DNA from: Lepidodermella squamata | Taxonomy: Eukaryota > Gastrotricha | Direction: 5' to 3' | Assembly: GCA_047495785.1 (NCBI GenBank) | Contig: JBLDXI010000081.1 | Location: forward strand, 1-64,000 | Length of the DNA: 64,000 bases | Shown here: positions 44,504 to 56,949 of the stretch, piece after piece | Layout of the letters: every line of letters starts with the position of its first letter | How positions within the stretch are numbered: the first letter of the stretch is position 1 | The notes under the pieces: model-generated | What the model saw: only the letters and a program-made list of their open reading frames with translations | Told to the model about the DNA's origin: nothing | Database searches by the model: none | Made by a program: the position numbers and the translations under genes

Positions 44504-46471
44504 ATGGCTAAATCAAGCAGATTGTTCAAGATCATTGCCGTCTTAACAGCTTTCTACGTATTTTTTAAATACACCCCCATCGGGAAATACGCTGGGAAGC
44601 AATTATTGGCTCAACTCCATCGAACACCAGCTTCTGTCAAGCTACTCAAGGCAACAAAATCCCATATAACTCAGCGACAGTCGGAAATTGGCGATGAAGG
44701 AGCCTTATTTTACGAGGGCTATCGACTCAGCCAGATAGGCCAGATGAAAGAAGCTGTAGCGATGTTCAATGAATCTTGGCGGGCGTACGATCTATCGAAG
44801 GAGGCCGGCCATTGGCCTACCATCGCGATTCACAGCATTTTCGACCATTTTCAGTACAATCTATACCGGCAAGCCGAGTATCAGGCTGCTTTTGAGATTT
44901 GCAAAACGGCACTGAACTCGGAGGAGCTTAAAAATGACGAGGAACAACGGCGATTTTTCCTAGTTCGAGCTATCAACGTGGAGGCGGAGGGTGCAATTAA
45001 GAGGTCAGCGACTCCAAACAATCCTCTATTTAATCACCTGGTGCCAGCTGTTTTCAAACCAGGAGATGAGAAAATTGGCTTGGAAATAGCCATGATATAC
45101 TTTGGTGGCATGCATTCGCAATACGCTCATCGACTTGCTGTCGAAACGTGGCGGCTTTACAATGCTTCGCTGGAACTTGGCCGGAAGCCTACTGTTAACC
45201 TTGTTAACTTATTGGAGACTCTCATGGATTATACTCAGGGTTTGAAATACTTCGAGGAGAGTAAAGTCTACGCTGATATACTTCGGCAAAACATGGATGG
45301 ATTAAGCGAGGAGAAAGTCAAAAGTCTCCAAGGAAAATTCCGATTTGTTGATGCCAATGTCATTTTAAATTTCTTGGAGGTACTTTTTAATTTTTCAATT
45401 TTTCAAATTAAAAATGTTTACGAACTTTGGATATTTTATTTTAATTTTAATTGTTAATTGTTAATTGTTAATTTCTTTTACTTTCTTCTATTAATTGTAT
45501 TTTATTTTGGGATTACGTAATGGAAGTTGGCTGACCCATTTTATTGTTTTTCAATTTTTCAGAGAAACGGAACTTCGCTCGACACAGCTCCGATCGATGT
45601 GCAAGTTGAGAAGGCTAAAGAGCTGGAGAATACTATGCGTTACGATCTATGCCGTGAAGATTCTGACATGGTAAAAGGTCTGAAGAAGCTCTACGAAGAC
45701 CCTAAGCTCTACTGTCGATACTCGAATCGCGGCAGACATCCCCTTCTCATCTACGCTCCAGTGAAAGAGGAAATTCTTAACCATGACCCTGTCGCTGTTT
45801 TAATTCACGATTTTGTAAGACCAGCCACTGCAAAAAGGTTCATGGACGAGGCTGATCCTCACTTATTCCAAGCCGGCACGATAAACCACCAGGGGGGTGT
45901 GTCAGATTTGAATTACATGCATAGACGCTCGAGGCATACGTGGATAAAATCTGACAACTACCCAGAATTCACTCGCAGGGTCGAGGCTGTACTTGGATTG
46001 GACCCGACGGACAATTTGGGCTGTGAGATGTACCAGATTAACAAGTACGGCATCGGTGGACACTACGGCGAGCATCCCGACTATCTCTACCCTTCAGTTG
46101 ACCCGGGCAGGGAGAGGATTGCTACCCTCCTTCTTTACTTCAATGAGGTTGAAGTGGGCGGGTGGACTGTTTTCACGAGATTAGGACTAAGAGTCGCCCC
46201 GGAGCAAGGCGCTGGACTATTTTGGTACAACATCCATCGGAACGAGACAATCGACCCTAGAACCCATCATGCAGCCTGCCCATTGAAAAGCGGCATTAAA
46301 TGGGTTGCTAACAAATGGTTCCGTTTTCGGGGTCAGTTTCACCTTAAACCTTGCGGCAAGACTGAGGTCGAACCTTTCACGCTCAAAGATTTTGTCGCTC
46401 CCAAGTGGCTGCGTAATAAGCCGATGACTTTCAAATACGTCGGACAATTACCTCCTGATGCCATGTATTAG
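44504..46471 (+). CDS. prolyl 4-hydroxylase alpha subunit
   Basis: Two exons, 44504-45379 and 45563-46471 (GT..TTTTTCAG), give 594 aa. An N-terminal hydrophobic stretch (FKIIAVLTAFYVFFKY) targets the ER. A helical, TPR-like peptide-substrate region follows (GQMKEAVAMFNESW, WPTIAIHSIFDHFQYNLYRQ). The catalytic dioxygenase domain keeps the iron and 2-oxoglutarate residues: GGHYGEHPDYLY (His-x-Asp), THHAACPLKSGIKWVANKWF (His and Lys) and GGWTVFTRLGLRVAP. The enzyme hydroxylates prolines in collagen-like chains together with protein disulphide isomerase. It is the only classical housekeeping-type gene in this half and is flanked by duplicated astacin and channel pieces on the opposite strand. Confidence 0.9.
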
Positions 46472-46671
46472 CTATATAGATGAATAAAATTTGTTGGCTA
46501 ACACATCAGCGAGTTATTTACTTACTCATTAAAATAAGCACAACGACATCAATGAAAATAGTGATGTGATGTGAATTTACTTACTATTGGAAGATCTTCA
46601 CTTTCAGATCTGTATAGAGTTGTCTAATAGAGACTAACTGACCCGCTCCAAACAACAAAGTTGCTTCTTAC

Positions 46672-47081
46672 CTGCTCTGACATCACTTTTCGACGTAGTT
46701 CCATTAGCTGGGCTATTTCCTCGTAGATAGCGGCTGTTTCAGCGCCGTCATTAATCGTTGCATCGTCATCAACGTCGACAGTTGGCGAAGAGCTTTCGCT
46801 GCCATCTGTATCATCGAGGTCTTCGATGTAAGGCTCTTCGCTAGCTTGGCGTCGAATCGACATTCGTCCCTGAAATAAAGAAAACTGATTTTTTGACTTT
46901 TTCCCAAGGCAAATTTTTGGAGAGCCAAAGTAAAATAAAAATATAACAATACAAATAGCAATCACTTTACCTGAGTTATGTAGCTGTCATTATAGGCGTT
47001 ATAATTCCTACTATTCAATGCTGTTGAAACGCAGCCAGGAAAACACTGCGTAAGAATGAGTAAAATTGGCAAAACAATCAT
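46672..47081 (-). pseudogene. astacin family copy 3, exons 1-2 only
   Basis: Exon 1 46971-47081 (MIVLPILLILTQCFPGCVST) and exon 2 46672-46869 (GRMSIRRQASEEPYIED..) keep open frames and proper GT..AG sites, and they match copy 2 closely. Intron 2 begins like that of copy 2 (CTCCAAACAACAAAGTTGCT) and stops after about 60 bp; no protease exon follows. The usual upstream flank lies 1.5 kb further away, beyond an insert. Confidence 0.85.
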
Positions 47082-47097
47082 GTTCACTATCCAGAAA

Positions 47098-48572
47098 TGC
47101 CGGGGGAACCCCCATACTGTCGCCGTTCGCGTATGTGTGTGCGGCGAAAAAAACCTATGCGGGCCTTGCGCTCAGTTCCCGCACGCCTGTCGCGCACTCC
47201 CACGTTTTCGTTCAGGTTGCTCAGAATGCGTTGTTACCGATTCTGTGACTAGCCTATAGCCTTCCACAACTCCCGGATTGTATGGTAATGGCATTAGCAT
47301 GTGCCGATTTCTGAATGTGCCGATTGTTACCGTAGTTCTTACCGCAGTTCTACCGTAGCCATGTGACGTAGATGTTTACGGACGCGGTACCCCGATTTTC
47401 TGCCTGAAAACATCGCGGAAAATCTCGTTCGATGTATCATTGTTTTGATGCAGAGGCCGGGCCGAATTTTTGAATATTCGTGTTCTGTGTAGCTCATGCA
47501 AAAAAATCGCGGTAGTCCTACGTCCGTCAACATATACGACACATGACCGTAGCTTTACCGTAGTTCTAGCTTAGTGAACATAATACATAATGAACATAAT
47601 GCCGTCTAGCATGGTACCGTAGATAGAAAAAGGGATGAGTTTTGAACCCTCAATCCTTCATCACCATCTCTCACGAAGACAGGCACGTTATCCACTGAGC
47701 TATCGCTCAGTTTTGGACATGCTACTTTTTCGAAAGTGTCTCATGAACAGTTTTCAAGTATTAGGTCCATTAGGTTTTAGTTTAGAGGCTAGTCTCTGGC
47801 GGAAGTTTTCGCTCTGTCGACGAGAAGCTAACTTGAAAAACCTCGTGGTAGTTATAGTCATGTTCTCATGTACGGCGCCCGAGAGTGTCGCTGCGATTGC
47901 GCCGCGCTGGATACGTGGTGAGTCCCTCGTGCGCCGCGTTGCCGACTTCGGCTTTGTCTCATTTGTCTCAGCGGTCAAGATACAACTTCGCCGCAAGCAC
48001 ATGTGGCCAAACAAGACACTCCGCGTCACCCTGGAAGTCATATGCCTACTTCAGAGACTCCGCCCTCGAGCATCCAGTCGAAAATCAGTAGACCTTGAGC
48101 TCTGTAGATGGCGCGCAGATCCAAAAGGCGAATTATTCTTCCAAAATTACTCATTTTATGAACTATTGTCGATCCTATTATAGACAGGATCTATGGGCAT
48201 CAATCACGCGGAGGTCCTAATTTTACGATCTACGATCTACGATTTACGATCTACGTATATGGTAAAAGGTAAGATGAGGTTGAGCCCATACAATCTATCA
48301 CAGTGGTAAATTTCGATCAAGCCGGGGTCTACTTTGTTAAGACTGGGCAATGGTGTCGTTTGCCAGGCGTGCCGTTTTTCTTTTGTGGCGCATTCAACGC
48401 CGTTTGCTAAGTGCTACCATTGCGTGAGGATATGGAGAGGTGAACCTTGGATCCTGATTGTGGCATGCTCAGAGATTACAGCAGGCTCGGTTCACGCCCT
48501 GCCCAGTGGTTTTCAAGTAGAAGTAGTGAACTACCGTTATTATTGTCATAAGTCCATAGGTTCCCCCCGGCG
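47098..48572. mobile_element. 1.5-kb insert in the astacin copy 3 promoter
   Basis: The flank GGTGACTGAAAGCAG, which sits about 20 bp from the start codon in copy 2 (about 41010), is found here at 48611. The intervening block begins near GCCGGGGGAACCCCC (47098) and ends near the complement of GCCGGGGGGAACC (48572), suggesting short inverted ends. It is GC-richer than its surroundings and holds a tRNA-like sequence. No transposase was recognised. Confidence 0.5.
47630..47715 (-). ncRNA. tRNA-like sequence, possible SINE head or tRNA pseudogene
   Basis: On the minus strand an A-box-like TAGCTCAGTGG (47692-47702) and a B-box-like GTTCAAAAC (about 47638-47646) lie about 46 nt apart, with a D-arm-like AGCTCAGTGGATAACGT. 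The T stem and acceptor stem do not pair well, so a working tRNA is unlikely. It may be a tRNA-derived promoter inside the surrounding insert. Confidence 0.4.
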
Positions 48573-48610
48573 CTACTGCGGCAGCTTCGCTGCTGCTGTT
48601 GCCAATTAGG

Positions 48611-49701
48611 GTGACTGAAAGCAGGTAACACTGATATTTCAAATTAATTTGAGCCCGCGAACTGACCAGCTGTTAGATACTGGCTAGCCATATGGCTTCC
48701 TAATCAATTTGAGCACGTGTTAAGTAAATTTGCTAATCCACTTTAATAACTGGGTCGAACAAAATTCAAATCAAGCTTAACAGTTTAACTTTAAAATGCC
48801 TTTCGGGAACTGGTTCGTCCAACTCTCTGGCAACAAAAAGCAACGATGAAGATAACATTGCCTGAAAGTGGAAAATTCTGAGCTGTTACAGAAGGGAACC
48901 AACAAACTGAAAGGTTAAAAGAGCTACAAGTACAGGTACAAGAGGTCAGCATTTAAAATATTTTTATTTCGAAAATCGGCAGCACTATTATGTATTATGG
49001 TCTCCCAAAATGATTGAACTTTTGTAAAGAAAATCCTGGATTCCGTCCTCCATCAAATGAGACAAGGTGCAACTCATCGTCTCGCAAGAATAAATTTCCC
49101 CAATATTCCAAAAAATTACCTATTATAGGCGAATTTCGGCAAATTTTCGATTCTTTCGCCTCCAGCTTCTTCGGAATTTTTTCGAAAAATCTGGATAAAT
49201 GATTCCTAATCATGTTCTCACTGTCTCTCTATTCAGCATTTTTAATCAGTAAGCATTTCTCTGTATCTGCTCGAGAGCCCGTTTCAATTTTACATAATTC
49301 AACACTCACCAGTCAATGTGACTAGTGAAGGGTAGATAACCCTGACCTGGTTTCGTACTTCGGCTATCAGACTGAACAACGACAAAATCAAATAAGCGAA
49401 TCTCTCGGATATTTTATTGTATTTCTTTAGGGCTTATATAGCCAACAGAACGCCAAATTGGATGAAATATAATGATGTGCGACACGTAATCTTGCTGGCA
49501 CGAGCGCTGGCTAATGATGAGAAAGAACTAATGAATAATAATTGGAGTCCAGAACTGGGGCAATCTCATCCTGTCAACTAGCTCAAGGCATCATCTATCA
49601 GGTAAATTCTAGTAAATCGTCGAAACTAGAAAATCTAGTAGTCTGCTAAACCTTGCTAGATTTTAAAGTATAGGTTTTAAAGTCAATGCGATTAAAAATC
49701 G
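48611..49701. other. displaced 5' flank of astacin copy 3 and gene-free DNA
   Basis: 48611-48760 matches the 5' flank of astacin copy 2 (about 41005-41150), including GAGCCCGCGAAC. 48760-48960 continues the match (CTTTCGGGAACTGGTTCG). The rest up to the channel gene has no coding signal. Confidence 0.6.
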
Positions 49702-51053
49702 TTATTGAATCATTAATATAAGCACAACAACATCTGTTAAAACAGTGATGATTAGAATGACTGCGAACACGATACAATCAATCAGACGAATGAGGCTGAT
49801 ATTCATGAAATTGGCTTGAATGAGTAAAAAACGCTTCCTGCTGGCTAACTCGCTAGCAATCAGGCAATAGATGGCGCAAAGTACAGCAATGGCCATTTGA
49901 CCGGCTAGAAATAGCAAAATGTAAGGTATCTCGGCTGATTTTGGTAAGGATTCGCTGATGCTCGATTGCGAAACTGCATAGGCCAGTACGACAGTTATGC
50001 AAAATGTTGGCCGATCGGGGTGTTCAGGTGGCATGAAACCAGCGGCGATCAGAACCAGTTGCAGGCAGATATTTGGGAAAAATATAGTCAGCAAATGAAA
50101 CCCGTAACGGCGTTCGAAGTCGAAAGTAAATCGTAATGATGAATAATTTGTCTCCCCATTATCGCTTTCGTCCAAAATGTATCCGGCGTTGTATGAATTC
50201 AATCGCCACATTTCGCTCGGGTTAATGAATTCGCCAAATTTCACTATTTCGATGCCCCCATTCTCGAAGAGGTATTTCGTTAGCCGTGTGGTGAAGAAAG
50301 ATTTGATGTCCATGCTACAAGATTGCTTGTCGAAGGGAAAGTTCAAAAAGCTGCGTAAAGCAAATTGTGAATCACAGTCAATCAGGTAAAAGGTCATAAC
50401 TAAGCTTGACCCTAGCCCGATGCAACTCTTATTAAAACAATTAAAAATTCGCTACATTGACATACTTTAGGTTACAAAGTGACTTGTAAGCGCCTTGCAG
50501 GTACATTGCACCTTTGCCATTCTTGTAATACACAACTGTAGCTCTCTTGCTCAAGCTTAAAGGAAAATTGATAGACAACAATTCCAAGATTTCGCTAAAA
50601 ACCTTTCAATTATCGACATTTCGAAAGCATTTATATGAGTGAAAATAGGAGTCCACGTCTCGGAACCTTTCAACTCGATGGCCCTTATATGAGAGTAATT
50701 CGTAACGTGCTGCCAGGCCGCACATGGGTGCATCCAACTGATAGCAAGCTCGCCATAAAACGAAAACCTAGGGACACATGTAAATTCAGGGTATTAGAAA
50801 TAAGAAAGAACAAATCTTACGATTGCTCGTCTTCGTTTATCCCTCGAAAATAAAATGGTTCCACCGATACATATATGAGCGTAGTTTCGCTGAAATTAGA
50901 AACAGGTCGAATACGTTGATCGAGGCGACATCTTGAAATCAGAAAGTCTCTCAACTCAAGAGCATCCGGGTTGAACAAAGGAATCTCCTCGTCAAGACTC
51001 CCAGCATTCGAATACGCTGCAAGAATTATTAATGGTATGAGTTGTTGATACAT
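49702..51053 (-). CDS. Cys-loop ligand-gated ion channel subunit, copy C
   Basis: Exons 50821-51053, 50603-50767, 50466-50555 and 49702-50350, giving 378 aa; the structure is identical to copy A except for one extra codon (KFGEFINPSE). The signal peptide is MYQQLIPLIILAAYSNAG. The Cys-loop ends NFPFDKQSC; M1 LLTIFFPNICLQLVLIAAGF is unchanged, and M2 differs at 11' (Tyr for Ser) and 20' (Glu for Asp). Loop C has no paired Cys and the M3-M4 loop is very short. It is intact and probably works with, or instead of, copy A. Confidence 0.82.
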
Positions 51054-51603
51054 TACATAGAAGAGGCTAACTGTAGTTAGATGGGAAATACGCCCTACTT
51101 ATAGAAATTAACTGAAAGTCAAAATGTTTATCTAGAGATCGATACCGAGTAACTTCACAGCCCAGATCTTCATCCTGTCAAATATCCGGACTTGAAAAAA
51201 ACACATGAACGAAAACATACGCATTTCACTAAAATGCATTGAATTTAATGACGCATGCTCACGTGAGTCTTTTCTGGTTTGCTGAAATGGAATTCGATGT
51301 TTACTCAGCGGCTAAAATGAATATCGCTTTGCATTAAAACGCGATGAGTATTCACGGACATCTCTCTCTCTCTCTTTCCTGGCTTGCTGAAATGGAATTC
51401 GATGTTTACTCAGCGGCTGAAATGAATGTCGCTTCGGATTAAAACGCGATGAGTACTCATGGAACTACTACCTGCGGCGATTTTGAGAGACTCACTTGAT
51501 TTAACCTCGCGCTATTTCATCCATCATATTTGGATTTGCTGAGATTTCAAAGTAAGGTCTGATGCGCGTTTGATGTATAGCTAAGCAATGAACAGAGTCC
51601 GAA

Positions 51604-53464
51604 ATGCTGTCCGAAATCCCGCTGCCTAATGTCGGCGAACCAGTGATTCGGATCGACTCGTATCGGCGCCAGGTTGGTGCGGCAATCGCCGAATCTCGCC
51701 GTCTTCACGTCCCTCTGCTCGACCGCACTCAGCTGAGGAAAGTTTCAATGACCCGCGACATGCGTAGCCTGCTCGAAAGAAAGAGGATTCTTGAACGTGG
51801 GCTCGGCAATCGAGTTGATGCCGGGCTAGTCGATAGGATCCACGCCTTGGACGCCCAGCGCCCAGTTCCACGCTGCGAAAGCGGCTCAGCAATTGCGGCT
51901 CCAACCTGCGATATGTTGAAGCTCTGTCGTTGCAGCACCGCTACCGAGAGGCTTATGCCCGCCTCCGTCGTCTCGATAAGTTTCGCCCTACCCCTGTTGA
52001 TCGCCTGACCTACATGAAGCTCGATGATGGAAGTGCCCTGCCGCCGTCTACTGCCCTTGCTGATGCACTGCTTGATCATTTCGTCAAACCGATGTCGCCC
52101 TACGTCGACCCCGATGCGGACGCTGCCACTCGCCAGTGGTGGCAACAAGTCGAGGACGATGTCGTTGCAGATCCTGACCTTCGTGCTTCTGATGTGATCC
52201 GCGTGCCCACTCTCGGCGAGTTTTCTGTCAGTCAACGGATGCTCGCTGATGCTGTTAGCCGTTTGAAGTCCTTCAAGGCCCCTGGCTTGGATGGTATTCA
52301 AAACATCTACCTGAAGTGGGGTGGCCCTGTCCTGCAAGTCCTGTCCCTGGCAGTCGATACGTGCCTCAAGCGGTTGTTGTGACTATCCCGAAGGCCGGCA
52401 AGCCGCAGAACCATGTCTCGTCACAGCGTCCCATCTCCTTGCTGCCGACTGACGCCAAGCTCCTGGAGTCGATCGTGGCTCGGTGGATGACCCAGTTTCT
52501 CGAAAGTCAACACCTTCTCCCTGAGAATCAGTTTGCATTCCGTCCGCACCATTCCGCGCCAGATGTCCCACTTCGCATCGTTCATCGCGTCCACGTCAAC
52601 CGCTCCCTGCGCAAGAAGACTGTCGTGGCCGGCTTGGATGTTCAGGCGGCCTACGATTCCGTGTGGCACGCCGGGCTGATCCATAAGCTGGCCCAGCTGC
52701 CTCTCCCGCGAAATTTGGTCGGCTGGCTGGCCGACTATCTTCGCGACCGTCGTCTGCAAGCTCGCGTGGCGGGCTCGCTGAGTCGTCAAGTCGTCGTCCA
52801 TTGCGGGGTGCCGCAGGGTTCCCCGTTGTCGCCGCTTCTCTACATTCTGTACACCGCCGATTTGCTGTCCGCCCCAAGCGTGGATGGCACGTTGCTGCAG
52901 GCCTACGCGGACGATCTAACTGTCGTCGGCGAGGGTGGCACGTTCCCTGCTGCTCAGCGTCGCCTCCAATTGGAGCTCACCCGTATTTTCGGATGGGCCA
53001 AGAAGTGGCGCCAGAAGTTTAATCCCGCGAAGAGCGAAGTTATGCCCTTTGGTAACGCGTCCGTCAATGTTCGGCTCAACGGAGCCGTGATTCCGCAAGT
53101 CGAGTCGTTACGAGTTATCGGTGTTCACTTGGACCTTAAACTGACGTGGAAAGTTCATGTGGACAGGATCTCTGACCGCTGCCGCAGAAATCTGGGTTTT
53201 TTCAAACATCTCATGTTCACCCCTGGGCTGTCGCGCCGCTGGCGACGCACCCTTTACTTGACCCTGGTCCGTTCGTGCTGGTCTTATGGGACCATCTGCC
53301 TGGCTACCGCCTCGAAGCAACAGATTAATCGTCTCGCAGTCATCCAAAATGATAGCCTGCGTGCAATGCTCCACATTCGTCGGGACGACCGGGTCCGCGT
53401 GTCGGAGTTGGAATCTCGTTGCCGTATCCCGAGTGTCCCTCGGTTTCTGGAACAGTGCCAGTAG
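51604..53464 (+). mobile_element. decayed LINE (Jockey-like) with reverse transcriptase remnant
   Basis: The coding trace passes through three frames: 51604-51870, then 51900-52380, then 52316-53464. The last encodes reverse transcriptase blocks VVTIPKAGKPQNH, SQRPISLLPTDAKLLE, ENQFAFRPHHSA, AGLDVQAAYDSVWHAGLI, GVPQGSPLSPLLYILYTADL and AYADDLTVVGEG. Frameshifts near 51890 and 52380 and the absence of an endonuclease domain show that it is 5'-truncated and dead. Its GC-rich, regular codon use contrasts with the AT-rich flanks. No poly(A) tail is obvious at the 3' end. Confidence 0.88.
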
Positions 53465-53769
53465 TAAATAAAACGGCCGAGATCTATTCTTTGTAAGCTG
53501 TGTTATAATCAAGAAAGAGATTTCAGACGACACAAAATTTTAAACTTTATCTTGCATTGAATTGGCTCAACGGCATAATGGCTGCTGGCTCAGAAAATGG
53601 CTCACAAAAATAACCTGGAACATTTAAATTTGCCTTCGCCAACAATTAATCAACAATTAAACCGGGTTTTCCAGATTTTTCTTTTTTTCACGCAGTTTAG
53701 TTCGAAAAATGTGCTATCATCAAAATTACATTGAATAATTTTCCGCAATCAAATCCGGCAATGTTTATG

Positions 53770-54215
53770 AGGCGCTCATGTGACGCCGCACTTAGAGCAC
53801 GCCGACAGACAAGAAGACGTGTTCACTTTTTTCCTCATTAATATTCAGCATATTTTGCAGCTTAAAAAAATAATATGACGGGGCTCAATTCGAATTTGTC
53901 TAATAATTGAAAATTGAAAATTTTAAATTAATTTGTTCAAGTTTCAAAGATCGCAAAAAGCAGTGATTTGGCGCGGTTTCCGAGATGCTACAAAGAGGAG
54001 ATGCCTCTTTAAAGATGAATTTAGCTGATGAAATGGCAGCATCTGCTCGAAATTACACAGAAATAGCACAAGAAACATTTGGGTGGAAAATAACGACATG
54101 ATTCATCTCATTAAATTTGAAACGATGAACTTTGCCCCTTTTTAGTCTGACCTCAGTTTTTCGTGTCCGAAAACCTCTTAGTGCGGCGTCCTATCTACGT
54201 CACATGGAGGCGCTA
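53770..54215. mobile_element. possible fold-back element with ATGTGACG..GCCGCACT ends
   Basis: GGCGCTCATGTGACGCCGCA at 53773 recurs inverted, with a 10-bp difference, near 54180-54215. It is non-coding. Confidence 0.5.
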
Positions 54216-54290
54216 AGCCTAATAAGAATATTATAATCGGCCCGTTTAGTTTACTTTTTAAATTTTAAATTTTAAATTAAAAAAAAACCT

Positions 54291-55063
54291 ACCGTAACGA
54301 GTGGTAACTTTGGACAAAACGTGTTTTTCGAATATTAAAAATCAGCCTTTGCTCTTAATTTTCTGAAACTTTTACCAAAGGTGGGGACGGTGATTCTTGA
54401 ATTTTCTGTAAATTTTAAAATTTTTGAGAATTTTACCTGACCTTTGGCTAATTAATATGTGTTCCGGTAACTTTGGACAATTAGAGGGTAGTTTTGGACA
54501 CTCATTTGCATATGCAATTTCATTGTAATTTCATTGTGAATTATCTGTTTTTCATGGTTTTTCATTTAATCTTGGGTCAGATTTCGAAAAAAATTATGAA
54601 CAGATGGCGCATCATCTGTTTCTCGGAAGTTCAATAAAAATACGTTTCTGCGCAGCAGCATACTTAACCCGTCCAAAAGTGTCCAAAATTACCCCAATTT
54701 TCACCTGTTTTTCAGGTAAATGCCCTGCTAAAACGCGTCGGCGGATTGCCATTTTTTCTTCGATTATAGGGAGAGTAAAGATAGGAGAATACTCATGCCA
54801 ACTTTCATTGAAAACTGATCGATTATTAGAAAGATAGAAGGGGGGTCCCAAAACGGCATCCAAAGTCTAACGGCTTGTAACTTTTTCTGAAATCCGATTT
54901 CAGCTCCAATCGTCTTGATTTTATTCCAAACGAAAGCTGAAGAGACGGAGAATTTTAAGCAAAAACCCCCATGATTTGAACGTTAAATCCTGAAAAGCTA
55001 AACACCTGCAAAGCCGAAAGTGTCCAAAGTTACCGTGTCCACAATCACCACACGTTACGGTAA
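54291..55063. mobile_element. 770-bp MITE with TACCGTAACG ends
   Basis: Left end TACCGTAACGAGTGGTAACT and right end complementary to TACCGTAACGTGTGGTGATT. GTAACTTTGGACA repeats lie near both ends. No transposase ORF is seen. Confidence 0.65.
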
Positions 55064-55355
55064 TTGCTGGAAACAGGCATTGTTGAGGAAAAAGTGAAAA
55101 ATGTGGTGAAAGTATGAAATATAATAAACACATTTCTAAATTGTTTAATTTTTTGAATGATATCATTGATCTAAATAGTCTAAATAAAATTGATAAGGCT
55201 TTATTATTAAAACTTCATATTATTGGCCTCATAAAACAGGATTAAAACTGATAAAATGAATTAATACAAATATGAGATATGTGGAAAATTCTGAATCTGA
55301 ATCAGTGTTTATGAGTTTTTTTCATTCCGCGCTGATTTTTTCCATCACCGCGGTC

Positions 55356-55985
55356 TTAGAGCGAGATCCGAAAATCGGGGTCATGAGTGGCTTTATAGTT
55401 CTTGATGTGCGGGCTGTATTCAATTGTCTCAGGAAAATCGAGGAGGGCTCCGATCCGCTCTTTCTCCGGAGTGTCGTACGGCCGGCCGCCTTTCCGAACT
55501 TTCGAGCGTCTCGACTTGTTCCTCTTCGGTATGTTGGTGATGGTTGAAGAACCCGCTTTGAGGGTCGAATCCGGCTTCGAGAGAGTCTTCGAAAGCGAAA
55601 GGTTGATCGACGAAATACTTGCCGTCGGTGAGAACGCCAGTGACCTGATCGCTGATCGGCGACTGGAGCAAGAGCTGACAGAGCCAGCCCGTGATCGGCT
55701 TTCCGGAGCCACCGGCAACACACACAGCTTGTCCAGCTTTCCTTCCAATTCGACCAGCGCAATTTTGAGACTTCTCTCGGTTGCGAAGCAGGCCTAGAAA
55801 ACAATTTCAATACAAAGCATGACTCATAAAAATCAAAGATTATTACTTTTTCACCATCACCATCCGTATAATTGAAGCAATAAACTTCAACTCAAATGAA
55901 GTTCATCCATCGCAGACAGCCGTAGTTCGTCGACCACAATTTTGTGCCACCCTCCGTTTTCGACGACGGTCATTCGGACGAGCAT
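55356..55985 (-). CDS. hypothetical two-exon protein
   Basis: A possible first exon starts at 55985 (MLVRMTVVENGGWHKIVVDE, LRLSAMDELHL). After an intron ending TTTTCTAG at 55796, an exon open to 55356 reads ACFATERSLKIALVELEGKL, then a Ser-rich part and RKGGRPYDTPEKERIGALLD, ending DPDFRISL. A second frame through the same exon (GQAVCVAGGSGKPITG..) is also open, so the frame depends on an unclear donor near 55905. No family was recognised. It may be a short nuclear or coiled-coil protein. Confidence 0.35.
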
Positions 55986-56949
55986 TGTAGAAATTAGAAA
56001 AATTAATTAAAAAAAAATTAAAAATTTCTTTTGATGAAAAGTTCAGATGAAAAATGTGAGATAAAACTGAAAATATACAAAATTCGCGTGTCTTGTAAAC
56101 CCACCAACAGCTTTAAGGAGCGCGCCTTATACTAAAAAATTCCAGCCAATAGAAAAATTGTGGATTCACTGGTTCCACTAAGTTGACATCGAATAACTGG
56201 GGCGTCGTGACACCCCAGCACCCTGATCCCTGATTGTTCGATCATTTTTCGATCAGAGTCACATGCACACTATGACGATTGATGATGACCATTGATGACC
56301 CACCGGCAGTTAGGGTTGTTTATTTGCCAAGGGGCAGGGCGTGTTTTTAATTTTTCTTAATTTTTTCTTACTTTACGTATAACTTAACGTAACTTAACGT
56401 AACGTACATTTCGTTTTTTATGTATTTTGGCTAGTTAAGATGATTGCGTGAAAGAAATCGCCTCCGCTCATCACGAATTGCTGCTGAATTCAGGCCGATA
56501 ATTGGATACCCAGCACTCATCAAAAGGGCACTGTTGATTTTCCTGAGCTGTCACTGCTGCAATTTACGGCCCTGTTTAAGAATTCTACTTCTTCACTGCT
56601 TCGAAAACTCAATACCTTCAATTCGATAATTCAAGTCACAACTTTACTACCATTGTATTTGTTATATTGTTCAAGATTCATGTCGTAATCAGCGAATGAT
56701 TGGGCAGGTTTTATATGTCTCTGAGCCATAGGCATGAGCATGCACTTGCGCGCAATAGTATGATTTCTGTTAACGTGTAAATTCTGGAAAATCGCCAAAA
56801 TATATTAAATCTTGCTGGAAAAGGTATGGGCGATTCCACGATTCTAGAGGATGAACCAACCATTTTAGCCGCTGACTGATCGTTGTTTGCCAAGTATTTC
56901 AGTGCGAAAGTCATGTTTTTAGGTGCAGTAGCACTGATTTGAATATGTT

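Noticed and set aside
47635-48183. 182-aa plus-strand ORF
   Set aside because: Arg/Ser/Cys-rich with no domain; lies in the GC-rich insert and overlaps a tRNA-like antisense sequence.
52421-52877. Minus-strand ORFs opposite the reverse transcriptase
   Set aside because: Shadows caused by the high GC content of the LINE.
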